From: Limisphaerales bacterium
GTDB lineage: Bacteria > Verrucomicrobiota > Verrucomicrobiia > Limisphaerales > PALSA-1396
NCBI GenBank assembly: GCA_003140275.1
Contig: PLJQ01000388.1
Coordinates: 1-5,236, forward strand
DNA length: 5,236 nt
Direction: 5' to 3'
Position 1 is the first letter of the stretch; each line of letters starts with the position of its first letter. Of the stretch, positions 1 through 5,236 are shown piece after piece. The notes below the pieces were generated by a model, which made no database searches, was not told the origin of the DNA, and was given only the letters and a program-made list of their open reading frames with translations. The translations under genes were made by a program, and so were the position numbers.

Positions 1-390
1 TTCCGCGAGGACTTTCGCGAGTCACTCTACCGGATGATCGTGGCGTTGACCGGCGCCGGGGTCACGATTCTCACCACGGTCGAAGTGGAGGACAGCTTTA
101 CCGCGCTGCAATTCAGTCACTACGCGATTTCGTTTCTCACCGATGACATTATCCGGCTGCGGTACGTGGAAATTGACGGCCAGCTTCGCAAAGTGATGGT
201 CGTGATCAAAATGCGCGGCGGCAATCACAGCAAAGACATCCGCGAATACGTCATCACGAACAAGGGCGTGGTGGTCATCCACCCGCGGCGCACGGATTAC
301 AACGGGCTGACCACCGGAATCCCCACGCGCACCGGCCCGCGCCAAGCGCAGGGAGAAGAGACCGCGCCGGAACCGAAGGCGACGAAGTAG
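1..390 (+). CDS. KaiC-family RecA-like ATPase, C-terminal part (5' end outside window)
   Basis: The reading frame is open from base 1 and ends in TAG, giving the last 129 residues of a longer protein. The fragment reads as the C-terminal half of a KaiC/RadA-like ATPase domain. A hydrophobic strand (MIVALTGAGVTILTTVEVED) is followed by LTDDIIRLRYVEIDGQLRK and then VVIKMRGGNHSKDIREYVIT, the conserved end of KaiC-like domains where the basic residues approach the neighbouring subunit's nucleotide. A GLTTGIPTR segment and a charged Pro/Ala/Lys tail close the protein. Walker A, Walker B and any autophosphorylation site would lie upstream, so domain number and ATPase competence cannot be judged. 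KaiC-family proteins form hexameric ATPases; the cyanobacterial member is the clock core, but most relatives outside cyanobacteria are not proven clocks. The histidine kinase gene begins 10 nt downstream, which suggests a functional link. The first ATG in view, base 34, is internal to the domain and is not a start. Confidence 0.88.
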   Translation, partial: FREDFRESLYRMIVALTGAGVTILTTVEVEDSFTALQFSHYAISFLTDDIIRLRYVEIDGQLRKVMVVIKMRGGNHSKDIREYVITNKGVVVIHPRRTDYNGLTTGIPTRTGPRQAQGEETAPEPKATK

Positions 391-400
391 AGCGAAATTT

Positions 401-1711
401 ATGGTTGCGGAACTAACATCTGTCACACGGAACGAGCTCCATGAGAAGACGCTCGCGATGAACGAGGCGTTGCTGATCGGATCGTTGCGCCAGCATGAAC
501 TCACCGAAGCCGCCAACTCGGCGAACGTCCTGCTACAAGTGGAAATCACCGAACGCAGACGCGCGGAAGATGCGCTGCGCGCCTCCGAACTTAGTTATCG
601 GCGGCTGTTTGAAGCCGCGAAGGACGGCATCCTGATTCTGGAAGCCGACACCGGGCGAATCAGCGACGTGAATCCCTTCCTGATTAAACTGCTGGGGTTT
701 TCTCACCGTGAAATGATCGGCAAAACGGTCGGCGAGCTTAGTCCGTTCAAGGACATCGAGTCGAACCAGGTGATGCTTGAGCGATTACAAAAGGACGGGT
801 ATGTCCGCTATGAAGACCTGCCACTGGAAACGAAGGATGGCCGCCACGCTGCCGTGGAGTTTGTCAGCAACGTGTATCAAGCCGGCGACAAAAAAGTAAT
901 TCAATGCAACATCCGTGACATCACGGAGCGCAAGCGGTCGGACCATGATCTGATGGCCGCCAAAGATGAAATCAGCCGCCACGCCGTCGCGTTGGAGGAG
1001 ACAGTCACGGAACGCACGTGCCAGCTTCGCGAAACGATCCGTGAATTGGAAGGGTTCTCGTACAGCGTATCGCATGACATGCGCGCGCCGCTGCGGGCCA
1101 TGCAAAGCTACGGTCAATTTCTGGTGGATGAATACGGCGGCAAGCTGGATGAACGGGGAGTCAATTATCTTCACCAGATCATGCGCTCGGCCGTCAGGCT
1201 TGACCGCCTCATCCAGGATGTTTTGAGTTATACCCGGATTCTCCACTCGCCCCTGCCGATGGAGACGGTGGATCTGGACCGCCTCGTGCGCGACATCATT
1301 GAGACCTACCCGAACGGGCAGCCGATCAAACCGCAGATTCAAATCAAGGGCCGGTTGCCAAAGGTGATGGGCAATGAAGCGTTGTTGACGCAATGCATCT
1401 CGAACCTGCTGAGCAATGGCGCAAAATTTGTTTCGCCCGGAACCACACCCCAGGTGGAGATTTCAGGGGAAGTGAGAGAGGAATCCATGATTCGAGTGTG
1501 GTTCAAGGACAATGGCATCGGCATCGCCCCCGAAAACCACGAACGGATTTTCCGGTTGTTGGAGCGGATCTACCCGGCCACGGAGTACGAGGGGACCGGC
1601 ATTGGCCTGACCATCGTGCGCAAAGCAATCGAACGCATGGGCGCGCAGGTCGGCTTCGAGTCAGCGTTGGGCAACGGCAGCAACTTCTGGATTCAATTAA
1701 AGAAAGGATAA
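401..1711 (+). CDS. Soluble PAS-domain sensor histidine kinase, phytochrome-type kinase core
   Basis: This 436-residue protein has no transmembrane segment or signal peptide, so it should be cytoplasmic. In order: a polar helical N-terminus with coiled-coil character (about 20-62, ending EITERRRAEDALRASE); one PAS domain (about 63-177, ending in the typical IRDITERKRSD); a second coiled linker (about 180-215); the HisKA domain with the phospho-acceptor H225 in SVSHDMRAPLRAM; and a HATPase_c domain with N-box N335/N339, G1 box DNGIGI (370-375) and G2 box GTGIGL (398-403). The short gap between F-box and G2 (IYPATEYEGTGIGL) is typical of kinases paired with Rcp1-type receivers. It autophosphorylates on His and passes the phosphate to a receiver Asp; the two regulators directly downstream are the likely partners. 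No PAS cofactor can be assigned. The start at 401 has only a weak purine-rich stretch upstream (AGAG, about 389-392). ATG 458 (M20) is an alternative that would leave all domains intact. Small deviations: N-box NGAKF where NAxKF is usual, and a Leu in the F-box (IFRLLER). Confidence 0.94.
   Translation: MVAELTSVTRNELHEKTLAMNEALLIGSLRQHELTEAANSANVLLQVEITERRRAEDALRASELSYRRLFEAAKDGILILEADTGRISDVNPFLIKLLGFSHREMIGKTVGELSPFKDIESNQVMLERLQKDGYVRYEDLPLETKDGRHAAVEFVSNVYQAGDKKVIQCNIRDITERKRSDHDLMAAKDEISRHAVALEETVTERTCQLRETIRELEGFSYSVSHDMRAPLRAMQSYGQFLVDEYGGKLDERGVNYLHQIMRSAVRLDRLIQDVLSYTRILHSPLPMETVDLDRLVRDIIETYPNGQPIKPQIQIKGRLPKVMGNEALLTQCISNLLSNGAKFVSPGTTPQVEISGEVREESMIRVWFKDNGIGIAPENHERIFRLLERIYPATEYEGTGIGLTIVRKAIERMGAQVGFESALGNGSNFWIQLKKG
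1701..1708 (+). promoter_or_regulatory. Ribosome binding site for the Rcp1-like receiver gene
   Basis: The purine-rich AGAAAGGA lies inside the last codons of the kinase gene and ends 7 nt before the ATG at 1716. The placement supports that start and translational coupling to the kinase, whose stop codon is only 4 nt upstream of the ATG. Confidence 0.7.
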
Positions 1712-1715
1712 AACC

Positions 1716-2267
1716 ATGAAAACAATTCTCCAAGTCGAGGACGATCCTAACGATGTTTTCCTCCTACGACATGCCATGAACAAGGCGGGGGTGGCGAACC
1801 CCATTCAGGTCGCGACGGATGGACAGCAGGCGATTGACTATTTGAAGGGCATCGGCAAATTCGCCGACCGCGAAAAATTTCCCCTGCCGTGCCTGGTGCT
1901 GCTCGATTTGAAATTGCCACACGTGATGGGTCTGAACGTCCTCAAATGGATCCGCCAACAGCCCGGGGCGGCCTTGGTGGTGGTCATGCTGACAGCATCT
2001 GGAGAAGACGCGGATATCGCGGCCGCCTACCGTCTGGGCGCCAATGCGTTTCTGACCAAGCCCTCCGAGTCGGGCAAACTCGTGGATATGGTCAAAGCCG
2101 TCAAGGACTTCTGGCTGACGCACAACACGCTACCGCAGGAATCTCATGCGGAAGCAACCGCGCCGGAACTGGTGCATGCGCACACGACCGCGTTCGCGGC
2201 GAATCCTCTGCCGCCCGCTAATGGGGCAAGTCGTGAAGAGTGGAACTACATGGAGGCAAACAAATGA
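1716..2267 (+). CDS. Rcp1-like single-domain response regulator with C-terminal tail
   Basis: The protein has 183 residues. Residues 1 to about 137 form a CheY-like receiver of the Rcp1 subgroup: acidic cluster E8-D9-D10, predicted phospho-acceptor D64 in VLLDLKLP, the switch Thr at T93 in MLTASGED, and conserved K115 in FLTKP. The insert between beta2 and beta3 (YLKGIGKFADREKFPLP) and the ending KDFWLTHNTLPQ are hallmarks of receivers that serve phytochrome-type kinases. No DNA-binding or enzymatic output domain follows. The remaining roughly 45 residues are rich in Ala, Pro, Glu and His and look disordered. It likely acts by phosphorylation-dependent protein contact, or as a phosphate sink or shuttle. 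It starts 4 nt after the kinase stop and its TGA overlaps the next gene's ATG, so it is translated in the middle of an operon. Identity as a receiver is near certain; partner and output are inferred. Confidence 0.94.
   Translation: MKTILQVEDDPNDVFLLRHAMNKAGVANPIQVATDGQQAIDYLKGIGKFADREKFPLPCLVLLDLKLPHVMGLNVLKWIRQQPGAALVVVMLTASGEDADIAAAYRLGANAFLTKPSESGKLVDMVKAVKDFWLTHNTLPQESHAEATAPELVHAHTTAFAANPLPPANGASREEWNYMEANK
2252..2256 (+). promoter_or_regulatory. Ribosome binding site (GGAGG) fixing the LuxR-type regulator start
   Basis: A perfect GGAGG sits 7 nt before the ATG at 2264. It decides the start: the in-frame ATG at 2240 has no comparable site and would add eight residues (MELHGGKQ) not expected in this family, in which the protein begins directly at the first receiver strand. 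Confidence 0.85.
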
Positions 2268-2968
2268 AAAAAATTACTGTATTACTATCTGACGATCACA
2301 CCATAGTTCGAGAAGGACTGCGGCTGCTCTTGGAAAAAGAGCTGGATATCCAGGTTGTTGGTGAAGCGGCCAATGGCCACCAGTCGGTGCGAGAAGCGAA
2401 AAGGCTCAAGCCCGACGTGGTCGTCCAGGACCTCGCGATGCCGTTGCTCAATGGGTTGGAAGCCGCGCGCCAAATTAAAAAGGAAGTTCCCTCGGCCAAA
2501 GTGCTCATCCTCTCGGCTTACTCTGACGATGCGTACATAGAGCACGCGGTTGAAGCCGGCGCTGCCGGCTATTTGATGAAAGAAACGATCGGGCATGATT
2601 TGTTGCGAGCCATCCGCGAAATTGCCAAGGGAAACGCCTTTTTCAGTCCGCCCATTGCCAAGCGTTTATTGAAGCCGTGGCAGGAAAAGTTTCCCAATGG
2701 CAGCCCGGTCGGAAAAAAGGCCACGACGTTGACTGGTCGTCAAAAGGAAATCCTCCAGTTGATCGCAGAAGGATTTGCCACCAAGCAAATCGCCGATATG
2801 CTGTCCTTAAGCATAAAAACCGTGGAGAAACACCGGCAAGACCTCATGAATACACTGAACATTCATAACATCGCAAGTTTGACCCGTTACGCGGTTTCCA
2901 GCGGCGTCGTGGAATCCAACCGTATGCCAAATTGGTCAGAGACATCAGCGCCGCGCGCCACTGTCTAA
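2264..2968 (+). CDS. NarL/FixJ-family response regulator with LuxR-type helix-turn-helix
   Basis: From the ATG at 2264 the product has 234 residues. The receiver (about 3-120) begins KKITVLLSDDHTIVREGL and shows acidic residues D10 and D11, phospho-acceptor D56 in VVQDLAMP, switch residue S84 in LILSAYSDD, and K106 in YLMKE. A linker (about 121-154) leads to a LuxR/GerE DNA-binding domain (about 155-215): LTGRQKEILQLIAEG, then IADMLSLSIKTVEKHRQDLMNTLNI, in which the SIKTVEKHR helix is the recognition helix. In this family phosphorylation of the Asp promotes dimerisation and binding to promoters, so this is the probable transcriptional output of the operon. The ATG overlaps the preceding gene's TGA (ATGA), which indicates translational coupling. 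The gene's own codons are AT-richer than those of the ribonuclease gene beyond it. Targets cannot be read from the window. A 19-residue polar tail after the HTH is unremarkable. Confidence 0.95.
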   Translation: MKKITVLLSDDHTIVREGLRLLLEKELDIQVVGEAANGHQSVREAKRLKPDVVVQDLAMPLLNGLEAARQIKKEVPSAKVLILSAYSDDAYIEHAVEAGAAGYLMKETIGHDLLRAIREIAKGNAFFSPPIAKRLLKPWQEKFPNGSPVGKKATTLTGRQKEILQLIAEGFATKQIADMLSLSIKTVEKHRQDLMNTLNIHNIASLTRYAVSSGVVESNRMPNWSETSAPRATV

Positions 2969-3082
2969 GTGAAAGAATTGCGTGAGCGATGTGAGGGCAG
3001 ACGATCAGGTGCTTCTTCATTTAGTTGTGTTCGTGGTGCTTTCCGGCAACTAACCAGTTGAGACGGTTGCTCATGAGAGGGA
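2969..3082. other. Convergent intergenic gap, no clear terminator
   Basis: These 114 bp separate the converging regulator and ribonuclease genes. A 7-bp inverted repeat, TTAGTTG (3021-3027) and CAACTAA (3047-3053), and an overlapping shorter one, CAACT (3047-3051) and AGTTG (3056-3060), are present. The stems are short and AT-rich and no T-tract follows on either strand, so neither qualifies as an intrinsic terminator. Transcription from both sides could overlap here or end by Rho. Confidence 0.5.
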
Positions 3083-4600
3083 TCAGTCGCGCACGAAGTC
3101 GATGAAACCGCGCTCGACGTCGGCGTGGATCAGCTTGACGTGAACGTGGTCGCCCACGTCGAGACCTTGAAACCCGCGCTCCAGCTTGCCTTCGGCCGGA
3201 GGCTTGAAGAGCCGGACCCACGTGCCTTTGTCAGAAGCGCCGGTAACGATGGCGTCGAATGACTCTCCAATCCTGCTCGACAGGAGCAGCGCTGCCGCCG
3301 ACTTCCGCACCCGCCGCTCGACCTTCGTCGCGGCGTTCTCCTGCTCGGTGCAGTGCTTCGCGAGTTCCGCCAGCTCCAGGATGGAGTAGGGCAGCGGCGC
3401 GCCCGCTAGCGCCGCCTTCAGGAGCCGTTGCGTGATGAGATCGGGGAAGCGCCGGTTCGGCGCGGTGGAATGGGTGTAGTCTTTCACCGCCAGTCCGAAG
3501 TGTCCGGGCGGCTCGCCTCCGGGGAGATTGAGCGCGTACTCGCCGCGGCCGATGAGCTTGACCACGGCCAGGGAGAGGTCGGCGAACCTCTCCGGATCGG
3601 CTTTGCGACGCCGGGCGAGGAAGGCTTCGAGGGCCGCAGCATCCGGCTCGTTGGGGAGCCGGTCGCCGAGACCAGACGCGAGCTGCACGATGCGGTCCCA
3701 GCGTTCCGGGGACCGCAGGACCCGGCGGAGGGACGGAAAGCTCTTCGATTCGAGGTAGGTCGCGGTCACTCCATTCGCCGCAATCATGAAGTCCTCGATC
3801 AACTGTTTCGCCCGGCTCTTATGATCCAGATCGAGATCGGAAAGGACATCGCCGTCGAAGACCGCCTTCGCCTCGATCGTCTCGAGGCTGAGCGCGCCGT
3901 GGCGGTGCCGCAGCTCCACGAGCCGCTGCGCGACATGGTCCTGGAGGCGGAGGTTCTCGTCGAGGCCCGGAATCTCTACGATTCGCCGGGGCGCCGTGCC
4001 TTCGCCATCCAACCACGCCGCGACGCTTCGGTAAGCCAGTTTCCCGTGGTTCCGGACGCGCGCCCGATAAAGATCCGACGCGGCGAGCGAACCGTCGGCC
4101 TCGAACACCATGTCAGCCACCACGGCGATTCGGTCCTGGTCCTCGTTCAACGATGTCAGATCGGTGGACAGGGCTTCCGGGAGCATGGGGAAGATCGCGG
4201 CGGGCGTATAGACGGAGGTCGTGTTGCGCGACGCATGGCAGTCGAGCGCCGAGTCCTTCCGCACCAGCGCGTCCACGTCCGCGACCGCCACAAGGATTCT
4301 GACCCGTCCGCCCGCGAGCGACTCGGCGACCGTGAGTTGGTCGAGGTCGCGGGAGTCGTCGTTGTCGATGGACGCCCAGAGCCGATCGCGCAGGTCGCGC
4401 ACGTCGCCGGTCGCATCGGCAGGCTGGCTTATGGCCGCCAACTCTTGCAGCGCCGCCGGCGGGAAGTCCGGCTCCAGTCCTCGTTCGATCATTGACTGGC
4501 GCGCGATTGCAGCCAGGGTGGCTCGGTCGGTGAATTGGCCTTGGAGAACATGCCGGTCTTGGCCGCGCACGTCGGCCGGGTCGGAGCCGGTTGGTTTCAT
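3083..4600 (-). CDS. Short RNB-domain (RNase II/R family) 3'-5' exoribonuclease
   Basis: The protein has 505 residues, shorter than E. coli RNase II (about 640) or RNase R (about 810), because no recognisable N-terminal cold-shock domains precede the RNB domain. The RNB domain (about 70-400) carries the active-site signature SIDNDDSRDLDQL with D79, D85 and D87; NTTSVYTPAAIFPMLPEALS (126-145); LIEDFMIAANGVTA (267-280); and HSTAPNRRFPDLITQRLLKA (377-396), which supplies the catalytic Arg region. An S1-like RNA-binding domain ends the protein (about 445-505, GESFDAIVTGASDKGTWVRLF to ERGFIDFVRD). The family degrades RNA processively from the 3' end to nucleoside monophosphates, using Mg2+ bound by the Asp cluster. 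The fourth Asp of that cluster is Gln (Q88) here; as I recall the short RNB subfamily this is its normal form. The ATG at 4600 is the first in frame after a stop codon at 4607-4609 (minus-strand TAA), has no Shine-Dalgarno, but fits a strong promoter just upstream. A start at M37 is possible and would leave the RNB core intact. Confidence 0.93.
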   Translation of the reverse strand: MKPTGSDPADVRGQDRHVLQGQFTDRATLAAIARQSMIERGLEPDFPPAALQELAAISQPADATGDVRDLRDRLWASIDNDDSRDLDQLTVAESLAGGRVRILVAVADVDALVRKDSALDCHASRNTTSVYTPAAIFPMLPEALSTDLTSLNEDQDRIAVVADMVFEADGSLAASDLYRARVRNHGKLAYRSVAAWLDGEGTAPRRIVEIPGLDENLRLQDHVAQRLVELRHRHGALSLETIEAKAVFDGDVLSDLDLDHKSRAKQLIEDFMIAANGVTATYLESKSFPSLRRVLRSPERWDRIVQLASGLGDRLPNEPDAAALEAFLARRRKADPERFADLSLAVVKLIGRGEYALNLPGGEPPGHFGLAVKDYTHSTAPNRRFPDLITQRLLKAALAGAPLPYSILELAELAKHCTEQENAATKVERRVRKSAAALLLSSRIGESFDAIVTGASDKGTWVRLFKPPAEGKLERGFQGLDVGDHVHVKLIHADVERGFIDFVRD

Positions 4601-4611
4601 AAAATTTTATG
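4598..4611. repeat. 14-bp perfect palindrome over the ribonuclease start codon
   Basis: CATAAAATTTTATG is its own reverse complement. It contains the minus-strand ATG of the ribonuclease gene at one end and an ATG on the plus strand at the other; the plus-strand ATG opens only a six-codon frame. In the ribonuclease mRNA it covers the start codon and most of the very short leader. It could be an operator half, a weak hairpin or chance; no function is established. Confidence 0.6.
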
Positions 4612-4614
4612 GGA

Positions 4615-4628
4615 GTGTATAGTGTATA
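4615..4628. repeat. Tandem 7-bp repeat GTGTATA x2 (TATACAC on minus strand)
   Basis: Two perfect abutting copies, 4615-4621 and 4622-4628, read TATACACTATACAC on the minus strand. The upstream copy supplies the -10 element of the ribonuclease promoter; the second copy is a possible alternative -10 seven bases further on but would be badly spaced from the -35. Confidence 0.7.
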
Positions 4629-4651
4629 GCGAACGCAAATCCGGGCGTCAA
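4623..4651 (-). promoter_or_regulatory. Sigma70-type promoter of the ribonuclease gene
   Basis: On the minus strand, TTGACG (4651-4646) matches five of six -35 consensus bases and is followed after exactly 17 bp by TATACA (4628-4623), four of six at -10. Transcription would start near 4616, leaving a leader of roughly 16 nt before the ATG at 4600. The leader has no Shine-Dalgarno; it reads CTCCCATAAAATTTT directly before the ATG. The spacing and proximity to the gene make this a convincing site by inspection; no experimental start site is known. Confidence 0.72.
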
Positions 4652-4671
4652 GCAGGCCGTGGCCGGATTTG
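4636..4671. promoter_or_regulatory. 9-bp inverted repeat flanking the -35 element (candidate operator)
   Basis: CAAATCCGG (4636-4644) and CCGGATTTG (4663-4671) are perfect complements separated by 18 bp, with the TTGACG -35 box of the ribonuclease promoter between them. A dimeric regulator bound to both arms would cover the -35 and part of the spacer. No T-tract follows on either strand, so it is not a terminator. The regulator, if any, is unknown. Confidence 0.4.
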
Positions 4672-4746
4672 AAACGCGGCGCAGGCGACCTACGATACGA
4701 TGCATCAGAAAAGATTTTCAGCCATGGTCATGAAAGCTCGCGCGGC

Positions 4747-4775
4747 TTGCGGGCGGTGACGGAGTTGGCTATCTT
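4747..4775 (+). promoter_or_regulatory. Weak candidate promoter for the topoisomerase gene
   Basis: TTGCGG (4747-4752) and TATCTT (4770-4775) are separated by 17 bp and lie about 30 bp upstream of the topoisomerase ATG. Matches are only three of six and four of six, so this is the best spacing seen but not strong evidence. Confidence 0.2.
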
Positions 4776-4805
4776 TGGGTCTAACAATGATGGTTGCCGC
4801 TTGAT

Positions 4806-5236
4806 ATGACTCACCGCCAAATAACCTCGCGCGATCAGGACTCGAAGATCGTGGCGCGTGATGCCCGGTTGCGCTATGTGTCGGATCGACGGCCCGGTCT
4901 CCAGCGAATGCGCCGCGGAACTGGCTTTCGATACGCCACCGCCGATGGGAAACCGGCGAACCGAGTGGAGTTAAAACGTATCCGCGAGTTGGCGATCCCA
5001 CCGGCTTGGGGGCAGGTCTGGATCTGTCCACAGCCGAACGGCCACCTGCAGGCCACTGGTCGCGACGCCAAGGGTCGCAAACAATACATCTACCACCCGC
5101 AGTGGCACGCCGTTCGCAAGGAGACCAAGTTTCATCGCCTGGCCGACTTCGTCCGGGCGCTGCCCAAGATTCGCCGACGCGTCGCGCGCGACTTACGATT
5201 GCGCGGATTGCCGCGCGAGAAGGTGGTCGCGGCCGT
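4806..5236 (+). CDS. DNA topoisomerase IB, poxvirus-like, N-terminal part (3' end outside window)
   Basis: The frame opens after a TGA at 4788-4790, starts at the first ATG (4806) and stays open to the window edge, giving 143 residues. It matches bacterial type IB topoisomerases from RLRYVSDRRPGLQR through GTGFRYATADGKP, IRELAIPPAWGQVWICPQPN, GHLQATGRDAKGRKQYIYHP, and FVRALPKIRRRVARDL to LPREK. The N-terminal DNA-binding part is complete. GRDAKGRKQY marks the start of the catalytic region; the remaining active-site residues, including the Tyr that forms the 3'-phosphotyrosyl bond, would be past the edge. The enzyme relaxes positive and negative supercoils by nicking and rotation without ATP. 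No clear Shine-Dalgarno precedes the ATG; a TTG at 4794 is an alternative start. The gene diverges from the ribonuclease gene, sharing the 205-bp gap. Whether the full gene is intact cannot be seen. Confidence 0.92.
   Translation, partial: MTHRQITSRDQDSKIVARDARLRYVSDRRPGLQRMRRGTGFRYATADGKPANRVELKRIRELAIPPAWGQVWICPQPNGHLQATGRDAKGRKQYIYHPQWHAVRKETKFHRLADFVRALPKIRRRVARDLRLRGLPREKVVAA

Noticed and set aside
22..549. Minus-strand open frame of 175 codons across the KaiC/kinase junction
   Set aside because: Antisense shadow spanning two real genes, rich in Arg, Asp and His with no recognisable domain.
785..1393. Minus-strand open frame of 202 codons inside the kinase gene
   Set aside because: It lies antisense to the PAS, HisKA and N-box region of a well-conserved kinase and its product resembles no family I know.
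2240..2263. Upstream ATG start for the LuxR-type regulator
   Set aside because: The GGAGG at 2252-2256 and the family's usual N-terminus both point to the ATG at 2264.
3021..3060. Possible bidirectional terminator hairpins between the convergent genes
   Set aside because: Stems of 5-7 bp are AT-rich, one has a 19-nt loop, they are mutually exclusive, and no T-tract follows on either strand.
3021..3074. 17-codon minus-strand frame (MSNRLNWLVAGKHHEHN) just after the ribonuclease stop
   Set aside because: No ribosome binding site precedes it, it is very short, and nothing supports translation.
3428..4495. Plus-strand open frame of 355 codons opposite the ribonuclease gene
   Set aside because: It is the antisense shadow of a GC-rich gene: its product is low-complexity Arg/Val/Glu/Gly-rich with no recognisable domain, while the opposite strand encodes a clear RNB enzyme.
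4609..4629. Short plus-strand frame starting at the palindrome's second ATG
   Set aside because: It reaches a TAG after six codons and has no ribosome binding site.
4705..5031. Minus-strand open frame of 108 codons at the right end
   Set aside because: It is antisense to the topoisomerase IB coding region, whose family motifs are continuous on the plus strand.

Overview
The window holds two unrelated blocks. The left block (1-2968, plus strand) is a tight signalling operon. It contains the 3' end of a KaiC-family ATPase gene, a soluble PAS histidine kinase, a receiver protein resembling cyanobacterial Rcp1, and a NarL/FixJ-type response regulator with a LuxR DNA-binding domain. The junctions are a 10-nt gap, a 4-nt gap and a 4-nt ATGA overlap, so the four genes are probably co-transcribed from a promoter upstream of the window.

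The right block (2969-5236) holds a minus-strand gene for a short RNase II/R-family (RNB) exoribonuclease. It converges on the signalling operon across 114 bp. Diverging from it across 205 bp is the 5' part of a plus-strand gene for a poxvirus-type DNA topoisomerase IB, which runs off the right edge. The 205-bp gap carries a very good sigma70-type promoter for the ribonuclease gene, a 9-bp inverted repeat straddling its -35 element, a tandem TATACAC repeat at its -10 and a 14-bp AT-rich palindrome over its start codon.

The organism is a free-living, GC-rich bacterium. The kinase and regulator architecture (the N-terminal MNEALLIGSLRQHEL stretch of the kinase, and KaiC next to an Rcp1-like receiver) recalls Verrucomicrobiota and similar soil or freshwater lineages. 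That placement comes from recalled family resemblance and is weak. Base composition changes at the junction: sampled 60-base rows are about 45-60% G+C on the left and close to 70% in the ribonuclease gene.

Inferred working model of the left block: the KaiC-like ATPase and/or a PAS-sensed signal set the activity of the kinase, which phosphorylates the single-domain receiver and/or the LuxR-type regulator, and the latter changes transcription. No KaiA or KaiB gene is visible. No tRNA, rRNA, CRISPR array, transposase or insertion sequence was found.
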